A DNA stretch of 64,000 bases from Rufibacter hautae (GCF_008271695.1 NZ_VKKY01000003.1:496001-560000), one strand, 5' to 3'. Positions 51,377 through 60,802 are shown, counted from the first letter of the stretch. The notes: generated from the sequence alone by a model not told the origin. Numbers and translations are program-made.

Positions 51377-53806
51377 TTACTTGCTCACTCGGTTCTCTTC
51401 GTCTGAGGTGCCGGTTTTGCGGCTGCGGGCTGCTTTGATTTTGCTGTTCCCGAATTTGTAGTCAAAGGTGAGGTTGAGGCGGCGACTTTCCCATTCGTTC
51501 TCCCAGTACATGTTTACGTTTGCGTAGTTCAGGTTGGCTCTGAAACGGGCGGTGTCAAAGATGTCGTTCAGTTTCACGCTGAAGGTGGCGCGGCCGTCCA
51601 GGAAGGTTTTCTTGCCGCCCAGGCTCATGAGATAGGAGGCTTTGTTCCGGAACAGGCCAGACACCGAGGGCGAACTGTAGTACGCCGAATACTGCACGCT
51701 GAAGTTCTTAGGCAGGGTGAAATTATTGTCCGTGCTGAAGTCCCAGGAAAACCGCTCCTGGTTGTATTGCTCGCCCTGGACCGGGGTGCTCACTTTGTTT
51801 AGGTTGCCTTGCAGTTGCACGTTGGCGCTCCACCACTTGCGCAGGGGCAAATTGCCGCCGCTGCTGATGCTCAGCATACGGGCGCGGCTAAGATTTTGGG
51901 GCGTGCTGATGCTTTCTTTGGTGGCATCGTTCTGGCTTACTACTTCCATCACAAAGTCATTCTCCTGCAGGTAGCTGAGGCTTACCAATTGAAAGTTCTT
52001 GTAGGTGTAACTGGCCATCAGCGAGTTGGAAAAAGACGGCTGCAGAAACGGGTTCCCCCTGATGCCGGTGTATGGGTCTGAATAGAAGGTGAACGGGTTC
52101 AGGCTGCGGTAATTGGGTCTGCTGATGCGGCGGCTGTACGAGGTGGAGAATTGGTGGTCGTCACTGGGGTTGTAACTGGCGAAGACACTGGGGAACAGCT
52201 CCCAGTAGTTTCGGTCCACTACGTTCTGGGTCGTGCGCGAATCACCCTTGGAGATGGTTTGCTCGGCCCGCAGGCCGGCTTTCAGGCTCAGGGCCTTGTT
52301 TATTTTCTTGCTCAGGCTTAGGTAGGCGGCATTGATGTTCTCGTCATACAGGAAGTGGTTGGTGCGGCGGTCATCGGTTTGCCAGGTGTTTTCTGTCTGT
52401 GTTTCAAACCTGATGTCGGCGTCATTGCGCACCCAGCTGCTTTTCCAGCCGGTTTCGGCTTTCCAGTTATTAGGTAAGGGGTGCACATAGTCGGCTTTGA
52501 GGGCGTAGATCTGGGTGGTGGCGTCTGAGAAGCTACGCAGGTTCTCAAACGCTCGGCCATTTTGGATGGCTGCCGCAAAGTATTGGTTTGTGAAGGCTTC
52601 ATCGGCGGCGTTGCGGTAGCGCACGAAATCGGCATCGAAGGTGAGGGAGCGGCCAGTAGTATCTATGTCGAATTTGTAGTTCAGGTTGAGGCTGTAGTTG
52701 TTGGACACCACATCGCGCGGGTTGTGCATCTGCACGCTGCCAATGGGATAGCCCGGTACGTCATAGTTCACCGAGTTGCTGGTGGTGAGCACATCCTGCG
52801 GCGAGGTATAGCCTTTGACCATGATGCCCACCGTGTGCTGCGGACTGATGAAATAATCGGCGCCCGCCACTACGTTCACGGTTTTGGTAATGGGGTGCCA
52901 GTAATTAACGGAGCGGTACAGGCTGTCACGGATGGTGCGCTCCATGGTGAGTTTGTTGTAGGAATTGGAGTGGCTGGTGTGGAGGCGCGTGTACAAGCTT
53001 ACCTTGCCCAGGTTGAAGTTCAGGTTGGTGCTTACCCCGACTTTTTCATACGTGCCGTACCCGGTACCCAGGGTGAGGGTGCCGTTCATGCCCTTGGTGA
53101 GTTCGCGTTTGAGCACGATGTTGATGATCCCCGCCGTGCCTGCTGCATCATAAGACGCGGGAGGGTTGGCAATCAGCTCTACTTTGCTCACCGCCGAGGC
53201 CGGCAACGATTTCAGGTACATGCTCAGTTCACCGCCGCTCATGTACGTCATCTTGCCGTTAAGCATCACGTTCACGCCGCCGCTGCCCCTGAAAAGGATG
53301 TTATCGTCTTTGTCAAGCCGTACGCCGGGCGCATTCTTAAGTACTTCCAAGGCATTCTCGCCGGCGGTGTTCAGTTTCTCCACGTTCAGGATGAGCCTGT
53401 CTGCCTGCTGCTCCAGCAATGGTCGTTGTCCTTGCACCACCACTTCTTTCAGGGCGGTGGCTTTCTCGGTGGCCTGCACCACGGGCACCTGCACCGGTTG
53501 GCCCGCTACCGTGAAAGCGGGACTTAGAGCGGGATTGAAATCTATGCGGGTGGCTTTGATGAGGTATCGGCCAGGGGCCACTTTCTCAAACAAATAGGTG
53601 CCTGCCTCACCGGCGGTCTGCGAATGGGCAATGGAGGAGTCTGGCAACTGCACCAAGAGGATGGTGGCAAACTCCAGCGGCTTCTGGGTTTTGGCGTCTA
53701 AGACCGTGCCTTTGACCGATGCACCTGTTTGGGCCGAAGCCGAAGTAGCCAGCAGGGAAGCAAACAAGAGGAACCAGAGGCAAGAGAAGTAGCGGTGAGG
53801 CTGCAT
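51377..53806 (-). CDS. TonB-dependent receptor, outer-membrane beta-barrel family
   Basis: 809 residues from ATG 53806 (the open frame runs to 53878, but MQPHRYFSCLWFLLFASLLATSASAQ is a clean signal peptide). Then a CarboxypepD_reg-like domain (VKGTVLDAKTQKPLEFATILL ... AGTYLFEKVAPGRYLI), a plug (LEVLKNAPGVRLDKDDNILFRGSGGVNVMLNGK ... VELIANPPASYDAAGTAGIINIVLK) and a long barrel. It is of the OMP_b-brl type, not SusC. The substrate is unknown; no SusD partner is adjacent. It is divergent from a LytS-type kinase gene, with repeated GGTTGGGAT sites between, which suggests control by that system. Confidence 0.88.
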   Translation of the reverse strand: MQPHRYFSCLWFLLFASLLATSASAQTGASVKGTVLDAKTQKPLEFATILLVQLPDSSIAHSQTAGEAGTYLFEKVAPGRYLIKATRIDFNPALSPAFTVAGQPVQVPVVQATEKATALKEVVVQGQRPLLEQQADRLILNVEKLNTAGENALEVLKNAPGVRLDKDDNILFRGSGGVNVMLNGKMTYMSGGELSMYLKSLPASAVSKVELIANPPASYDAAGTAGIINIVLKRELTKGMNGTLTLGTGYGTYEKVGVSTNLNFNLGKVSLYTRLHTSHSNSYNKLTMERTIRDSLYRSVNYWHPITKTVNVVAGADYFISPQHTVGIMVKGYTSPQDVLTTSNSVNYDVPGYPIGSVQMHNPRDVVSNNYSLNLNYKFDIDTTGRSLTFDADFVRYRNAADEAFTNQYFAAAIQNGRAFENLRSFSDATTQIYALKADYVHPLPNNWKAETGWKSSWVRNDADIRFETQTENTWQTDDRRTNHFLYDENINAAYLSLSKKINKALSLKAGLRAEQTISKGDSRTTQNVVDRNYWELFPSVFASYNPSDDHQFSTSYSRRISRPNYRSLNPFTFYSDPYTGIRGNPFLQPSFSNSLMASYTYKNFQLVSLSYLQENDFVMEVVSQNDATKESISTPQNLSRARMLSISSGGNLPLRKWWSANVQLQGNLNKVSTPVQGEQYNQERFSWDFSTDNNFTLPKNFSVQYSAYYSSPSVSGLFRNKASYLMSLGGKKTFLDGRATFSVKLNDIFDTARFRANLNYANVNMYWENEWESRRLNLTFDYKFGNSKIKAARSRKTGTSDEENRVSK

Positions 53807-53863
53807 AATTGAAGGTTTTGGTGAATAGATGCCTAAAGGTGCAAGAGGTTGCCTGCGCGGGAA

Positions 53864-53901
53864 AAAATATAATCCCAACCCCTTTAAGAATTATCCCAAC
53901 C
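53864..53901 (-). promoter_or_regulatory. Candidate LytTR regulator sites and promoter of the receptor gene
   Basis: Direct repeat GGTTGGGATWAT on the minus strand at 53880-53869 and 53901-53890, exactly 21 bp apart (two helical turns). It runs directly into TATATTTT (53871-53864), one mismatch from TAnnTTTG. The placement fits an activator overlapping the -33 region. Confidence 0.55.
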
Positions 53902-53906
53902 GGGTT

Positions 53907-53942
53907 TTCTGCCTGTTTTAGCAGAAAGAGCCTTGAAACAGG
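53907..53942. repeat. Dispersed palindrome copy (degraded)
   Basis: CTGTTTTAGCAGAAAGAGCCTTGAAACAGG. The loop region is shortened. Between the candidate regulator sites. Confidence 0.5.
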
Positions 53943-53963
53943 AGTTGACATCGGGAAACCGGC

Positions 53964-54010
53964 GGTTGGGATAAAAAAAGAGCAAGGGAGGCGATGCAAG
54001 TGTAGATTTG
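53964..54010 (+). promoter_or_regulatory. Candidate promoter of the LytS-type kinase gene
   Basis: TAGATTTG (54003-54010) is a perfect -7 box only 5 nt before the ATG, so the mRNA may be leaderless. A third GGTTGGGAT (53964-53972) lies about 48 nt before the predicted start, where an activator would sit; no TTG -33 element is present. Confidence 0.5.
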
Positions 54011-54014
54011 AGGC

Positions 54015-55034
54015 ATGAAGAAAAGCAGAACCCTTCTTTACCATCTGGCGGCGTGGGGCCTCTACATTGGGTATAGCTACCTGGAGGCCTACATCAGCAA
54101 ACCCACGCCCTTCACCTGGATGTACTTGCTGTTCCTGACGTATTTTACCAGCCTGGCGCTTACCTTTTACTTCTGCTATTCCTTTGTGTATCCGCGGTTC
54201 CTGAAGCGCGAGAAGGTGATTCCGTTGGTGCTTTGCCTGGTCTTTGCGCCATTCCTGTTCGCGTTCACCCGCTATTTTCTGGAAGAGATGATGTATCCGG
54301 TCCTGTTCGGGTTCAGGAACTATGGCGCGGATACCACCTTCTCCTATTATCTCACCGATAATCTTTTCAGGGCTTTTCCCATGATGGCCATCAGCGCGGT
54401 GGTTTGGAACGTGCAGGATGCCTTCCGGAAGGAGAAAGAATACAAAATCCTGCGCGCCGAGAAAACCCAGGCCGAATTGGCTTTCCTGAAATCGCAGGTG
54501 AACCCGCATTTCCTCTACAACACGCTCAACTACATGTACGCGCAGGCCTATCCGGTCTCTGAGAAACTGGCTGATGCCATTCTCAAACTCTCTGACATGA
54601 TGCGCTACATGCTCCATGACAACCCCGACGGCAAGGTGGAACTACAGAAGGAGGTGGAGTACCTGCGCAGTTTCATCCACATCTTCAGGCTGCGGTTCGA
54701 GGATAATTTCTTCGTGGATTTTCAGGTGGATGGCCATGTGGACGGGCAGCGGGTGGCGTCGCTGGTGCTTATTCCGTTCGTGGAGAATGCCTTCAAGCAC
54801 GGCGTGGTCAATGACCCGGCCAATCCGGTGCAGATTCGCCTCCAAATGGTAGGGAAAGACCTCCGGTTTGAGGTCCGGAACCGCATCAATCGGCAAGAGA
54901 AAGACCACAGCACCGGCATCGGGTTGGTGAACATCAAGCGGCGATTAGAACTGCTGTACCCCAACCAGCACCAACTCACCATCTCCAACGGTGGCGCTAC
55001 CCACGAGGCCCGGCTGGAACTCCGAAACCTATAA
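54015..55034 (+). CDS. LytS-type sensor histidine kinase
   Basis: 339 residues. Four membrane helices (about 8-25, 35-58, 68-90, 118-132) with short loops, so the signal is probably sensed in the membrane. A short coiled linker leads to the His_kinase domain: phosphoacceptor H165 in FLKSQVNPHFLYNTLN, then the ATPase part with VPFVENAFKHG-like LIPFVENAFKHGVVN and GIGLVNIKRRLELLYP. It transmits to the LytTR regulator 194 bp downstream. Confidence 0.93.
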   Translation: MKKSRTLLYHLAAWGLYIGYSYLEAYISKPTPFTWMYLLFLTYFTSLALTFYFCYSFVYPRFLKREKVIPLVLCLVFAPFLFAFTRYFLEEMMYPVLFGFRNYGADTTFSYYLTDNLFRAFPMMAISAVVWNVQDAFRKEKEYKILRAEKTQAELAFLKSQVNPHFLYNTLNYMYAQAYPVSEKLADAILKLSDMMRYMLHDNPDGKVELQKEVEYLRSFIHIFRLRFEDNFFVDFQVDGHVDGQRVASLVLIPFVENAFKHGVVNDPANPVQIRLQMVGKDLRFEVRNRINRQEKDHSTGIGLVNIKRRLELLYPNQHQLTISNGGATHEARLELRNL

Positions 55035-55036
55035 CG

Positions 55037-55076
55037 CTATTTTGAGGCTGTTTTAAGGAAAAGAGCCCTGAAACAG
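55037..55076. repeat. Dispersed palindrome copy
   Basis: CTATTTTGAGGCTG, TTTTAAGGAAAA, GAGCCCTGAAACAG. First of two between the kinase and regulator genes. Confidence 0.75.
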
Positions 55077-55104
55077 AATAGCAACCTTCCTGTTAGCCAG
55101 CCGA

Positions 55105-55139
55105 ATTTTGGCCATTTTCCTGGAAACAGGCAAGAAACG
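55105..55139. repeat. Dispersed palindrome copy
   Basis: ATTTTGGCCA, TTTTCCTGGAAA, CAGGCAAGAAACG. Second of the pair, 28 bp after the first. Confidence 0.7.
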
Positions 55140-55228
55140 TTTCTACTTGGCTTAGGCTTGGAAATGGTATCTGTTTCACATTACCGTTCCATCGCTTACC
55201 TTTCCTAAACCAACTAAAGCCCTTCCAA

Positions 55229-55978
55229 ATGATCAGGTGTATTTGTGTGGATGATGAGGCGTACGCGTCTGCCCTGTTAAAGGCCTATATCCAGAAAATT
55301 CCGTTTCTGGAGTTTGTGGGCAGCACCACCAGCCCTATTGAAGCGCTGGGGTGGGTAAGCGAAAGCCGCGCCGATCTGGTCTTCCTGGACATTCAGATGC
55401 CGGAACTCACGGGCCTGCAGTTCCTGAAACTGTGCGGAAACAAATGCAAAGTTATCCTCACCACCGCGTACCCAGAATACGCCTTGGAAGGCTACGAGCA
55501 CGATGTGGTGGATTACCTGCTCAAGCCCATCGCCTTTGACCGTTTCCTGAAGGCCGTGCAAAAAGCGCAAGCTCTCTTGCAGCCCGTAGCCCTTGCCGCG
55601 CCAAGTCCAACTCCTGTTCAGCCTCCTTCCGCCCCGGCGGCGCCTACCCACCCGGAGTACATGTTTGTGAAAGGCGAGAGCAAGAACAAGTTCCTGCGCA
55701 TCAATTACGCCGATATCCTGTTCATAGAAGGCCTCAAGAACTACGTGTCTCTGTACCTGCCGCAACAGCGCGTGGTCACCTACCAGACCCTCCGTGATTT
55801 AGAGGAACAGTTGCCGCAACCGCCTTTTTACCGCGTGCACAAATCCTACATCATCTCCATTGACAAAGTGGGCATGGTAGACGGCAACACCCTTTACATT
55901 CAGGACAAATCCATTCCCATAGGGGAGACCTACCGCGAAGGCTTCTTCCGGCTGATCAGAGAGAACCAGCAAGGCTGA
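55229..55978 (+). CDS. LytTR-family response regulator
   Basis: 249 residues. Receiver domain 1-115 with the acidic pair DDE (8-10), phosphoacceptor D54 in LVFLDIQMPELTG and the switch Lys in DYLLKPI. A proline/alanine linker (about 122-145) leads to a LytTR DNA-binding domain (about 150-245; KFLRINYADILFIEGLKNYVSLYL, FYRVHKSYIISIDKV). Cognate of the kinase upstream. The GGTTGGGAT repeats before the receptor gene are the best candidate sites. Confidence 0.94.
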   Translation: MIRCICVDDEAYASALLKAYIQKIPFLEFVGSTTSPIEALGWVSESRADLVFLDIQMPELTGLQFLKLCGNKCKVILTTAYPEYALEGYEHDVVDYLLKPIAFDRFLKAVQKAQALLQPVALAAPSPTPVQPPSAPAAPTHPEYMFVKGESKNKFLRINYADILFIEGLKNYVSLYLPQQRVVTYQTLRDLEEQLPQPPFYRVHKSYIISIDKVGMVDGNTLYIQDKSIPIGETYREGFFRLIRENQQG

Positions 55979-56017
55979 GGCAAGCCCCACCTTTTCAGGA
56001 ATAGCAAATTCTGTTCA

Positions 56018-56058
56018 CCCGTTTTAGGGCCAGATAGAAGAAATCAGCCCCTAAACAG
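56018..56058. repeat. Dispersed palindrome copy
   Basis: CCCGTTTTAGGGCCA ... AAATCAGCCCCTAAACAG. Good outer arms, poor centre. Between convergent genes. Confidence 0.65.
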
Positions 56059-56068
56059 AGCCATTTCT

Positions 56069-57193
56069 CTAACGTTTCACGATGAACTTCTGCACCATGG
56101 TCCCTTGGGCGGTTCTGAGGTGAAGGAGGTAAAAGCCTTCGGTGATACCCTGTATATCAAAGGTCCAGCCCTCTTTTGTCTTTACCGGAGCCGGAAGCGT
56201 AACAGGCGTTCCCACTGCATTGTACAGGCTGGTGCCCCGCACCTGGATAAAAGCTGGCACTTTCATGGTCAACGTGGATGAGGCAGGGTTAGGGAAAGCG
56301 GAAACCTGGGTTTGCCATTCTTCAGAGACACCCGTCACCACCGGTGGGTTTTCCAACACAAAGAAAAGCATGTCTCGTACCATGGTGCCTATGAGTCGCC
56401 GGTTGCGCCATTCTTCCACCAGGATGGAAACATTGTAAGTTCCCTGCATGCTGGGGGTATTCCAGGTCAGTAAACCAGTGCTTCTGTTCAGGGTCACGCC
56501 GGCAGGGGCGGTAGAAACGGGAGCTCCCAGGAAATTCTCCAGACCACTGTAGCCCGGGGTGTTCACGCCAATAGGGTTTCCGCAGGCACTTACCCCATTT
56601 GAGGCTTTAGGCGTTACCAACTTGAACGAGATACTGTCTCCCTCGGCATCAATGGCGCCGGAATTATGCACGAAAACATGGTTCCGGACAGGAACATCCA
56701 GAGGGTGGTGCTGAAATTTGGGAGAGTGGTTTACCGTTAGTGTAGGATCTACGATGATGGTGCTCTCCAGATAAAAGTCTCGTTTTAAGGAAGAAGCGAT
56801 GTTGACAATGCCTCCCTGGCTCCCTACGGTGTAAGTAGCGGTATAGGTGCCTGGTCCCGTGTAGGTATGCTCAAACCTATAGACATTCATGAAATAATTA
56901 CCAGAACTAGCGGTAACCAGAGTCCTCGATGTCCTTGTAACCTTTTGGCTGTTGCAATCACCAAAGTGCAGCGTGGCTTCCAGGTCTTCAAAGGCGGGCG
57001 GGGCATCACTGTAGGTGACCAGGGTAAAAAAATACCGCAATGGATTTCGGGCCGCGGTAGTGTCACTTTGGTAGTAGATGCTTCCGGCCCTTATGTGGGA
57101 AGCTTGGGCAGATATCCCATAGAAGAGACTCAGGAAAAATAGGGGTAGTAGAAACAGTTCTTTTTGTTTTTTAATAAGTAGGGAGGCTTTCAT
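56069..57193 (-). CDS. Secreted surface protein with T9SS type A sorting domain
   Basis: 374 residues. Signal peptide ending near ISAQA (about 31), then ASHIRAGSIYY, the typical opening of Bacteroidota PKD-like/gliding-type surface proteins. Two Ig-like or cadherin-like beta domains follow (about 35-160 and 170-285; AIDAEGDSISFKL is characteristic). The C-terminal sorting domain begins at VSAFPNPASSTLTMKV and ends GFYLLHLRTAQGTMVQKFIVKR. It probably goes to the cell surface by type IX secretion. Ligand unknown. Confidence 0.85.
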   Translation of the reverse strand: MKASLLIKKQKELFLLPLFFLSLFYGISAQASHIRAGSIYYQSDTTAARNPLRYFFTLVTYSDAPPAFEDLEATLHFGDCNSQKVTRTSRTLVTASSGNYFMNVYRFEHTYTGPGTYTATYTVGSQGGIVNIASSLKRDFYLESTIIVDPTLTVNHSPKFQHHPLDVPVRNHVFVHNSGAIDAEGDSISFKLVTPKASNGVSACGNPIGVNTPGYSGLENFLGAPVSTAPAGVTLNRSTGLLTWNTPSMQGTYNVSILVEEWRNRRLIGTMVRDMLFFVLENPPVVTGVSEEWQTQVSAFPNPASSTLTMKVPAFIQVRGTSLYNAVGTPVTLPAPVKTKEGWTFDIQGITEGFYLLHLRTAQGTMVQKFIVKR

Positions 57194-57262
57194 AAGTTAG
57201 GGGGAGTATATGGTTAATAAAATATTTAATATGGGATAGATATTTGTAAATCAGGGGTCTAC

Positions 57263-57292
57263 TAAATATAGGTGAATTATAGTAATTGTCAA
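57263..57292 (-). promoter_or_regulatory. Promoter of the T9SS surface protein
   Basis: On the minus strand TTG (57292-57290), 19-nt spacer, TATATTTA (57270-57263): one mismatch from the TAnnTTTG box with ideal spacing. Leader about 65 nt. Confidence 0.55.
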
Positions 57293-57386
57293 AACCAAGC
57301 CCGAATTCCAGCCTGAAGCACCGCTTTTCCTTAGAAATGGATTTCCTTTGTTTTAAGTTGAATAAGGCAAAACGGCTATCTTGCCG

Positions 57387-57428
57387 CCTGTTTTTAGCCC
57401 AATTTCCAGAAAACAACCGCTAAACAGC
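57387..57428. repeat. Dispersed palindrome copy
   Basis: CCTGTTTTTAGCCCAA, TTTCCAGAAAA, CAACCGCTAAACAGC. Just before the symporter start, between divergent genes. Confidence 0.7.
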
Positions 57429-57441
57429 AAACTGCCTTTCT

Positions 57442-58839
57442 ATGCTAATTTTCTTCGTGCTCCTGTACTTGGTGCTCAATGTGTTGCTTGGGCTCTGGGC
57501 GGCCCGCCGGGTACACAATACCTCTGACTTCATGCTGGCGGGACGGGCTTTGCCGCTGCCCATGGCCACGGCGGTGGTATTTGCCACTTGGTTCGGGTCC
57601 GAGACAATTCTGGGAGCCTCCGCCGAGGTGGCGGAGGAGGGACTGATTGGCATGGTGGAAGACCCTTTGGGCGCGGCGCTGTGTCTGGTGCTGGTGGGAC
57701 TGTTCTTCGCCAGGAAGCTGTACCGCATGAACCTGCTCACCTTCGGAGATTTTTACCGGGTCAAGTTTGGGCGTTCCGCCGAGATCATCGCCTCGTTCTG
57801 CCTGGTGATCTCTTACTTCGGGTGGGTGGCGGCGCAGATGGTGGCCTTGGGCATTTCGTTCAACCTGTTGCTGGGCACCACGCTGGTACAGGGTATTTTG
57901 ATCGGGAGCTTTCTGGTGGTGCTGTACACCTATTTCGGGGGGATGTGGAGCGTATCTGTCACTGATTACCTGCAGACCATCATGATCATTCTGGGTTTGA
58001 TCATTGTCACTTGGTGGGTCATGCGCGAAAAGCCTTTCTCGGAGATTACCGCCACGCTTCCCGCCGATTTTTACAGAATCACGCCTAAAACCGGTACTTC
58101 TTTTTCCGGTTGGCTCAATTACTTGGCCCTGTGGATGACCATCGGCTTGGGCTCTATTCCGCAGCAGGATGTGTTCCAGCGGGTGATGTCGTCTAAGTCC
58201 GAGAAGGTAGCGGTTTGGGCTTCCTTGCTGGCGGCGTTCCTGTACCTGACCGTGGCCTTGCTGCCGTTGGTGCTGGCGCTGTACGCCAAAGTATTGCACC
58301 CTCAGCTAGCCGGTACCGATGCCCAGATGCTGGTGCCTCATTTAATTCTGGGCTCTAGTCCCATGTTCATCCAGGTGTTGTTTTTCGGGGCCTTGATCTC
58401 GGCCATCATCAGTACTGCCAGCGGCGCTATCCTGGCTCCGGCCTCCATTCTGAGCGAGAACCTGCTGCGCCCGTTCTTTAAAGACATCACCGATCAAAAG
58501 TTGCTGGCTCTTTCCCGCGGAAGCGTGCTCATCGTTTCGGTGATTTCCTTAGGGTTTGCCTTGTCCCGGAACAACATCCACGAGCTGGTGAGCGAGTCCT
58601 CGGCCCTGAGCCTGGTAAGTTTGCTGGTGCCGCTGGTGGCGGGTATTTTCTTGAAAAAAGCCTCGGCGACGGCCGCTATCCTTTCCATGGTGCTGGGCAT
58701 GGGCACGTGGCTCTTCTGCCGCCTGTCGGGCACCGAGGTGGAGCCTATGTGGTATGGTTTGCTGGGCAGCACGGCGGGTTATGTGTTAGGAGGGCTTCTG
58801 AGCAAAGGTCCGGTAACTGAGCCCGAGGTGCATTTTTGA
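57442..58839 (+). CDS. Sodium:solute symporter family transporter
   Basis: 465 residues, about 12-13 membrane helices. LeuT-fold SSS carrier driven by Na+. The first helix and loop (WAARRVHNTSDFMLAGRALPLPMATAVVFATWFGSETILGAS) and the SVTDYLQTIMIILGLIIVTWW and GLGSIPQQDVFQRVMSSKSEKVA segments are diagnostic. Substrate is not readable; sugars, amino acids and solutes are all known in the family. The glycosidase follows 138 bp downstream on the same strand, so uptake of a sugar it releases is possible but unproven. Confidence 0.88.
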   Translation: MLIFFVLLYLVLNVLLGLWAARRVHNTSDFMLAGRALPLPMATAVVFATWFGSETILGASAEVAEEGLIGMVEDPLGAALCLVLVGLFFARKLYRMNLLTFGDFYRVKFGRSAEIIASFCLVISYFGWVAAQMVALGISFNLLLGTTLVQGILIGSFLVVLYTYFGGMWSVSVTDYLQTIMIILGLIIVTWWVMREKPFSEITATLPADFYRITPKTGTSFSGWLNYLALWMTIGLGSIPQQDVFQRVMSSKSEKVAVWASLLAAFLYLTVALLPLVLALYAKVLHPQLAGTDAQMLVPHLILGSSPMFIQVLFFGALISAIISTASGAILAPASILSENLLRPFFKDITDQKLLALSRGSVLIVSVISLGFALSRNNIHELVSESSALSLVSLLVPLVAGIFLKKASATAAILSMVLGMGTWLFCRLSGTEVEPMWYGLLGSTAGYVLGGLLSKGPVTEPEVHF

Positions 58840-58977
58840 CCTTTTTTGAAAAATTGAAGCTCAAAACACGTCCCCAATTTTCTACCTTCCGCTACAAGGG
58901 GTTGAGCCGCCCAGAGAATGAGGGAAAATCGATATATTGGAATCAAAACACGTTCTCCCACTTCAACCATCGGCTTG

Positions 58978-60753
58978 ATGAACCTAAAATCTTCGCTGTG
59001 TAAGCTGCTTTTCGTTTTTATTCTTGTCTTTGTCTGTAACCTTGGTGGAGCCCGCGCCCAAGGCTTTCTGCGGGCCGAGGGGAAACAGATTGTAAACGGA
59101 CAGAACCAATCAGTCATCCTGCGCGGCATGGGCCTGGGCGGCTGGATGCTACAGGAGGGCTACATGCTCAGAACCGCCGAGTTTGCCGGTCAGCAGCATC
59201 GCATCAAAGCGAAGATGGAGGAACTGATCGGACCGGAGCGCACGCAGGAGTTCTACAACGCCTGGCTGCAGAATCACACCCGCAAGATCGATATTGATTC
59301 CATGGCCGCCTGGGGCTTCAATTCGGTGAGGCTGCCCATGCACTATAACCTGTACACGTTGCCCGTGGAGCAGGAGCCGGTAGCGGGCCAGAACACGTGG
59401 CTGGAGAAGGGTTTTCAGATGACCGATAGCCTCCTGCAGTGGTGCAAAGCCAACCGCATGTACCTCATCCTGGACCTGCACGCCTCCCCCGGCGGACAAG
59501 GCAACGATACCAACATCTCGGATCGCGATCCTGCCAAACCCTCTTTTTGGGACAGCGAGGCGAACCAGCAGAAAACCATCGCGCTGTGGCGCAAACTGGC
59601 CGAGCGCTACAAAGACGAGCCCTGGATAGGCGCCTACGACATCATCAACGAGCCCAACTGGGGTTTCCAGAGCAAAGAAGACAAGAACGGCTGCGCCGAA
59701 AAAGACAACGCCCTGCTCCGCCAGCTGATGGTGGACATCACCAAGGCCATCCGGGAGGTAGACCAACGGCACCTGATTTTCATTGAAGGCAACTGCTGGG
59801 GCAATAACTACAACGGCGTGCTGCCGGTCTGGGACAAAAACATGGGCCTCAGCTTTCACAAATACTGGAACTACAACGACCTGAGCGCCATCAAAGGATG
59901 GCTGGACTTGCGCGACCAGCACAAGGTGCCCATCTGGCTGGGCGAGACCGGCGAGAACTCCAACGTGTGGTTCCGGCAAGCGATTGAGCTGGTGGAAGGG
60001 CAGGGCATCGGCTGGGCCTGGTGGCCGCTCAAGAAATTGGGCTTCAACAATCCGCTGGAGGTGCCCATGACGCCCGGCTACCAGAAACTGCTGAATTACT
60101 GGAATAACAAAGGTCCCAAACCATCCGCCGACGAAGCCTACGCCTCCTTGATGGAACTAGCCGAGAACCTGAAACTAGAGAACAACCTCTTCCACCCCGA
60201 TGTAGTGGACGCCATGTTCCGCCAGGTGAAATCAACCGAAACGATTCCGTTCGGGAACTATAGTTTTGTTAAGAAACTGACCATCCCCGCCGTAAATTAT
60301 GACCTCGGCCGAAACGGTTTCGCCTACCTGGACAAAGACACCGCCAACTACTACATCTCCACCGGCGGACCCCGCACCCCTTGGAACCGCGGTACCACCT
60401 ACCGCAACGACGGCGTCGACATCACCCAGGACAGCGTTTCTAAGAAGTTTTTTGTGAATCACATAGAAACCGGCGAGTGGCTGCAGTACACCACCGCCTT
60501 CGAGGAAAACAAAGCGACTACGGGCACGCTTAAGCTCTTAGTCGCTTCGGATACCAACACAAGTAAACTCACCCTCAGCGTGAACGGAGACGTGGTGAAA
60601 GCCGGCATGGGCGTCCCCAACACCGGAGGTCCTAAAAAGTGGAAAACCGTCACCCTAAAAAATATCCCGCTTAAACCCGGTAAGAACGTCTTCAGAGTAA
60701 TAGCCGAGCAAGGCGGTTTTCAGCTTCAGTCTTTGGAGATCAATGTGAAGTAA
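58978..60753 (+). CDS. Glycoside hydrolase family 5 with C-terminal CBM6-like domain
   Basis: 591 residues from ATG 58978; the open frame starts at 58918, but MNLKSSLCKLLFVFILVFVCNLGGARAQ is the signal peptide. The GH5 (beta/alpha)8 domain carries acid/base Glu225 in DIINEPNW and nucleophile Glu323 in WLGETGEN, with GFNSVRLPMHY and LDLHASPGGQG typical. A linker leads to a C-terminal carbohydrate-binding module (about 450-591) with YDLGRNGFAYLDKD and NDGVDI, as in CBM6. It probably cuts a beta-glucan or related polymer in the periplasm or outside. Confidence 0.88.
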   Translation: MNLKSSLCKLLFVFILVFVCNLGGARAQGFLRAEGKQIVNGQNQSVILRGMGLGGWMLQEGYMLRTAEFAGQQHRIKAKMEELIGPERTQEFYNAWLQNHTRKIDIDSMAAWGFNSVRLPMHYNLYTLPVEQEPVAGQNTWLEKGFQMTDSLLQWCKANRMYLILDLHASPGGQGNDTNISDRDPAKPSFWDSEANQQKTIALWRKLAERYKDEPWIGAYDIINEPNWGFQSKEDKNGCAEKDNALLRQLMVDITKAIREVDQRHLIFIEGNCWGNNYNGVLPVWDKNMGLSFHKYWNYNDLSAIKGWLDLRDQHKVPIWLGETGENSNVWFRQAIELVEGQGIGWAWWPLKKLGFNNPLEVPMTPGYQKLLNYWNNKGPKPSADEAYASLMELAENLKLENNLFHPDVVDAMFRQVKSTETIPFGNYSFVKKLTIPAVNYDLGRNGFAYLDKDTANYYISTGGPRTPWNRGTTYRNDGVDITQDSVSKKFFVNHIETGEWLQYTTAFEENKATTGTLKLLVASDTNTSKLTLSVNGDVVKAGMGVPNTGGPKKWKTVTLKNIPLKPGKNVFRVIAEQGGFQLQSLEINVK

Positions 60754-60760
60754 GGCCGAT

Positions 60761-60799
60761 TGTTTTAGGCCTGTTTTCTTGAAATCAGGCCCAAAACAG
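60761..60799. repeat. Dispersed palindrome copy
   Basis: TGTTTTAGGCCTG, TTTTCTTGAAA, TCAGGCCCAAAACAG: one of the most symmetric copies. After the glycosidase. Confidence 0.8.
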
Positions 60800-60802
60800 A
60801 AA

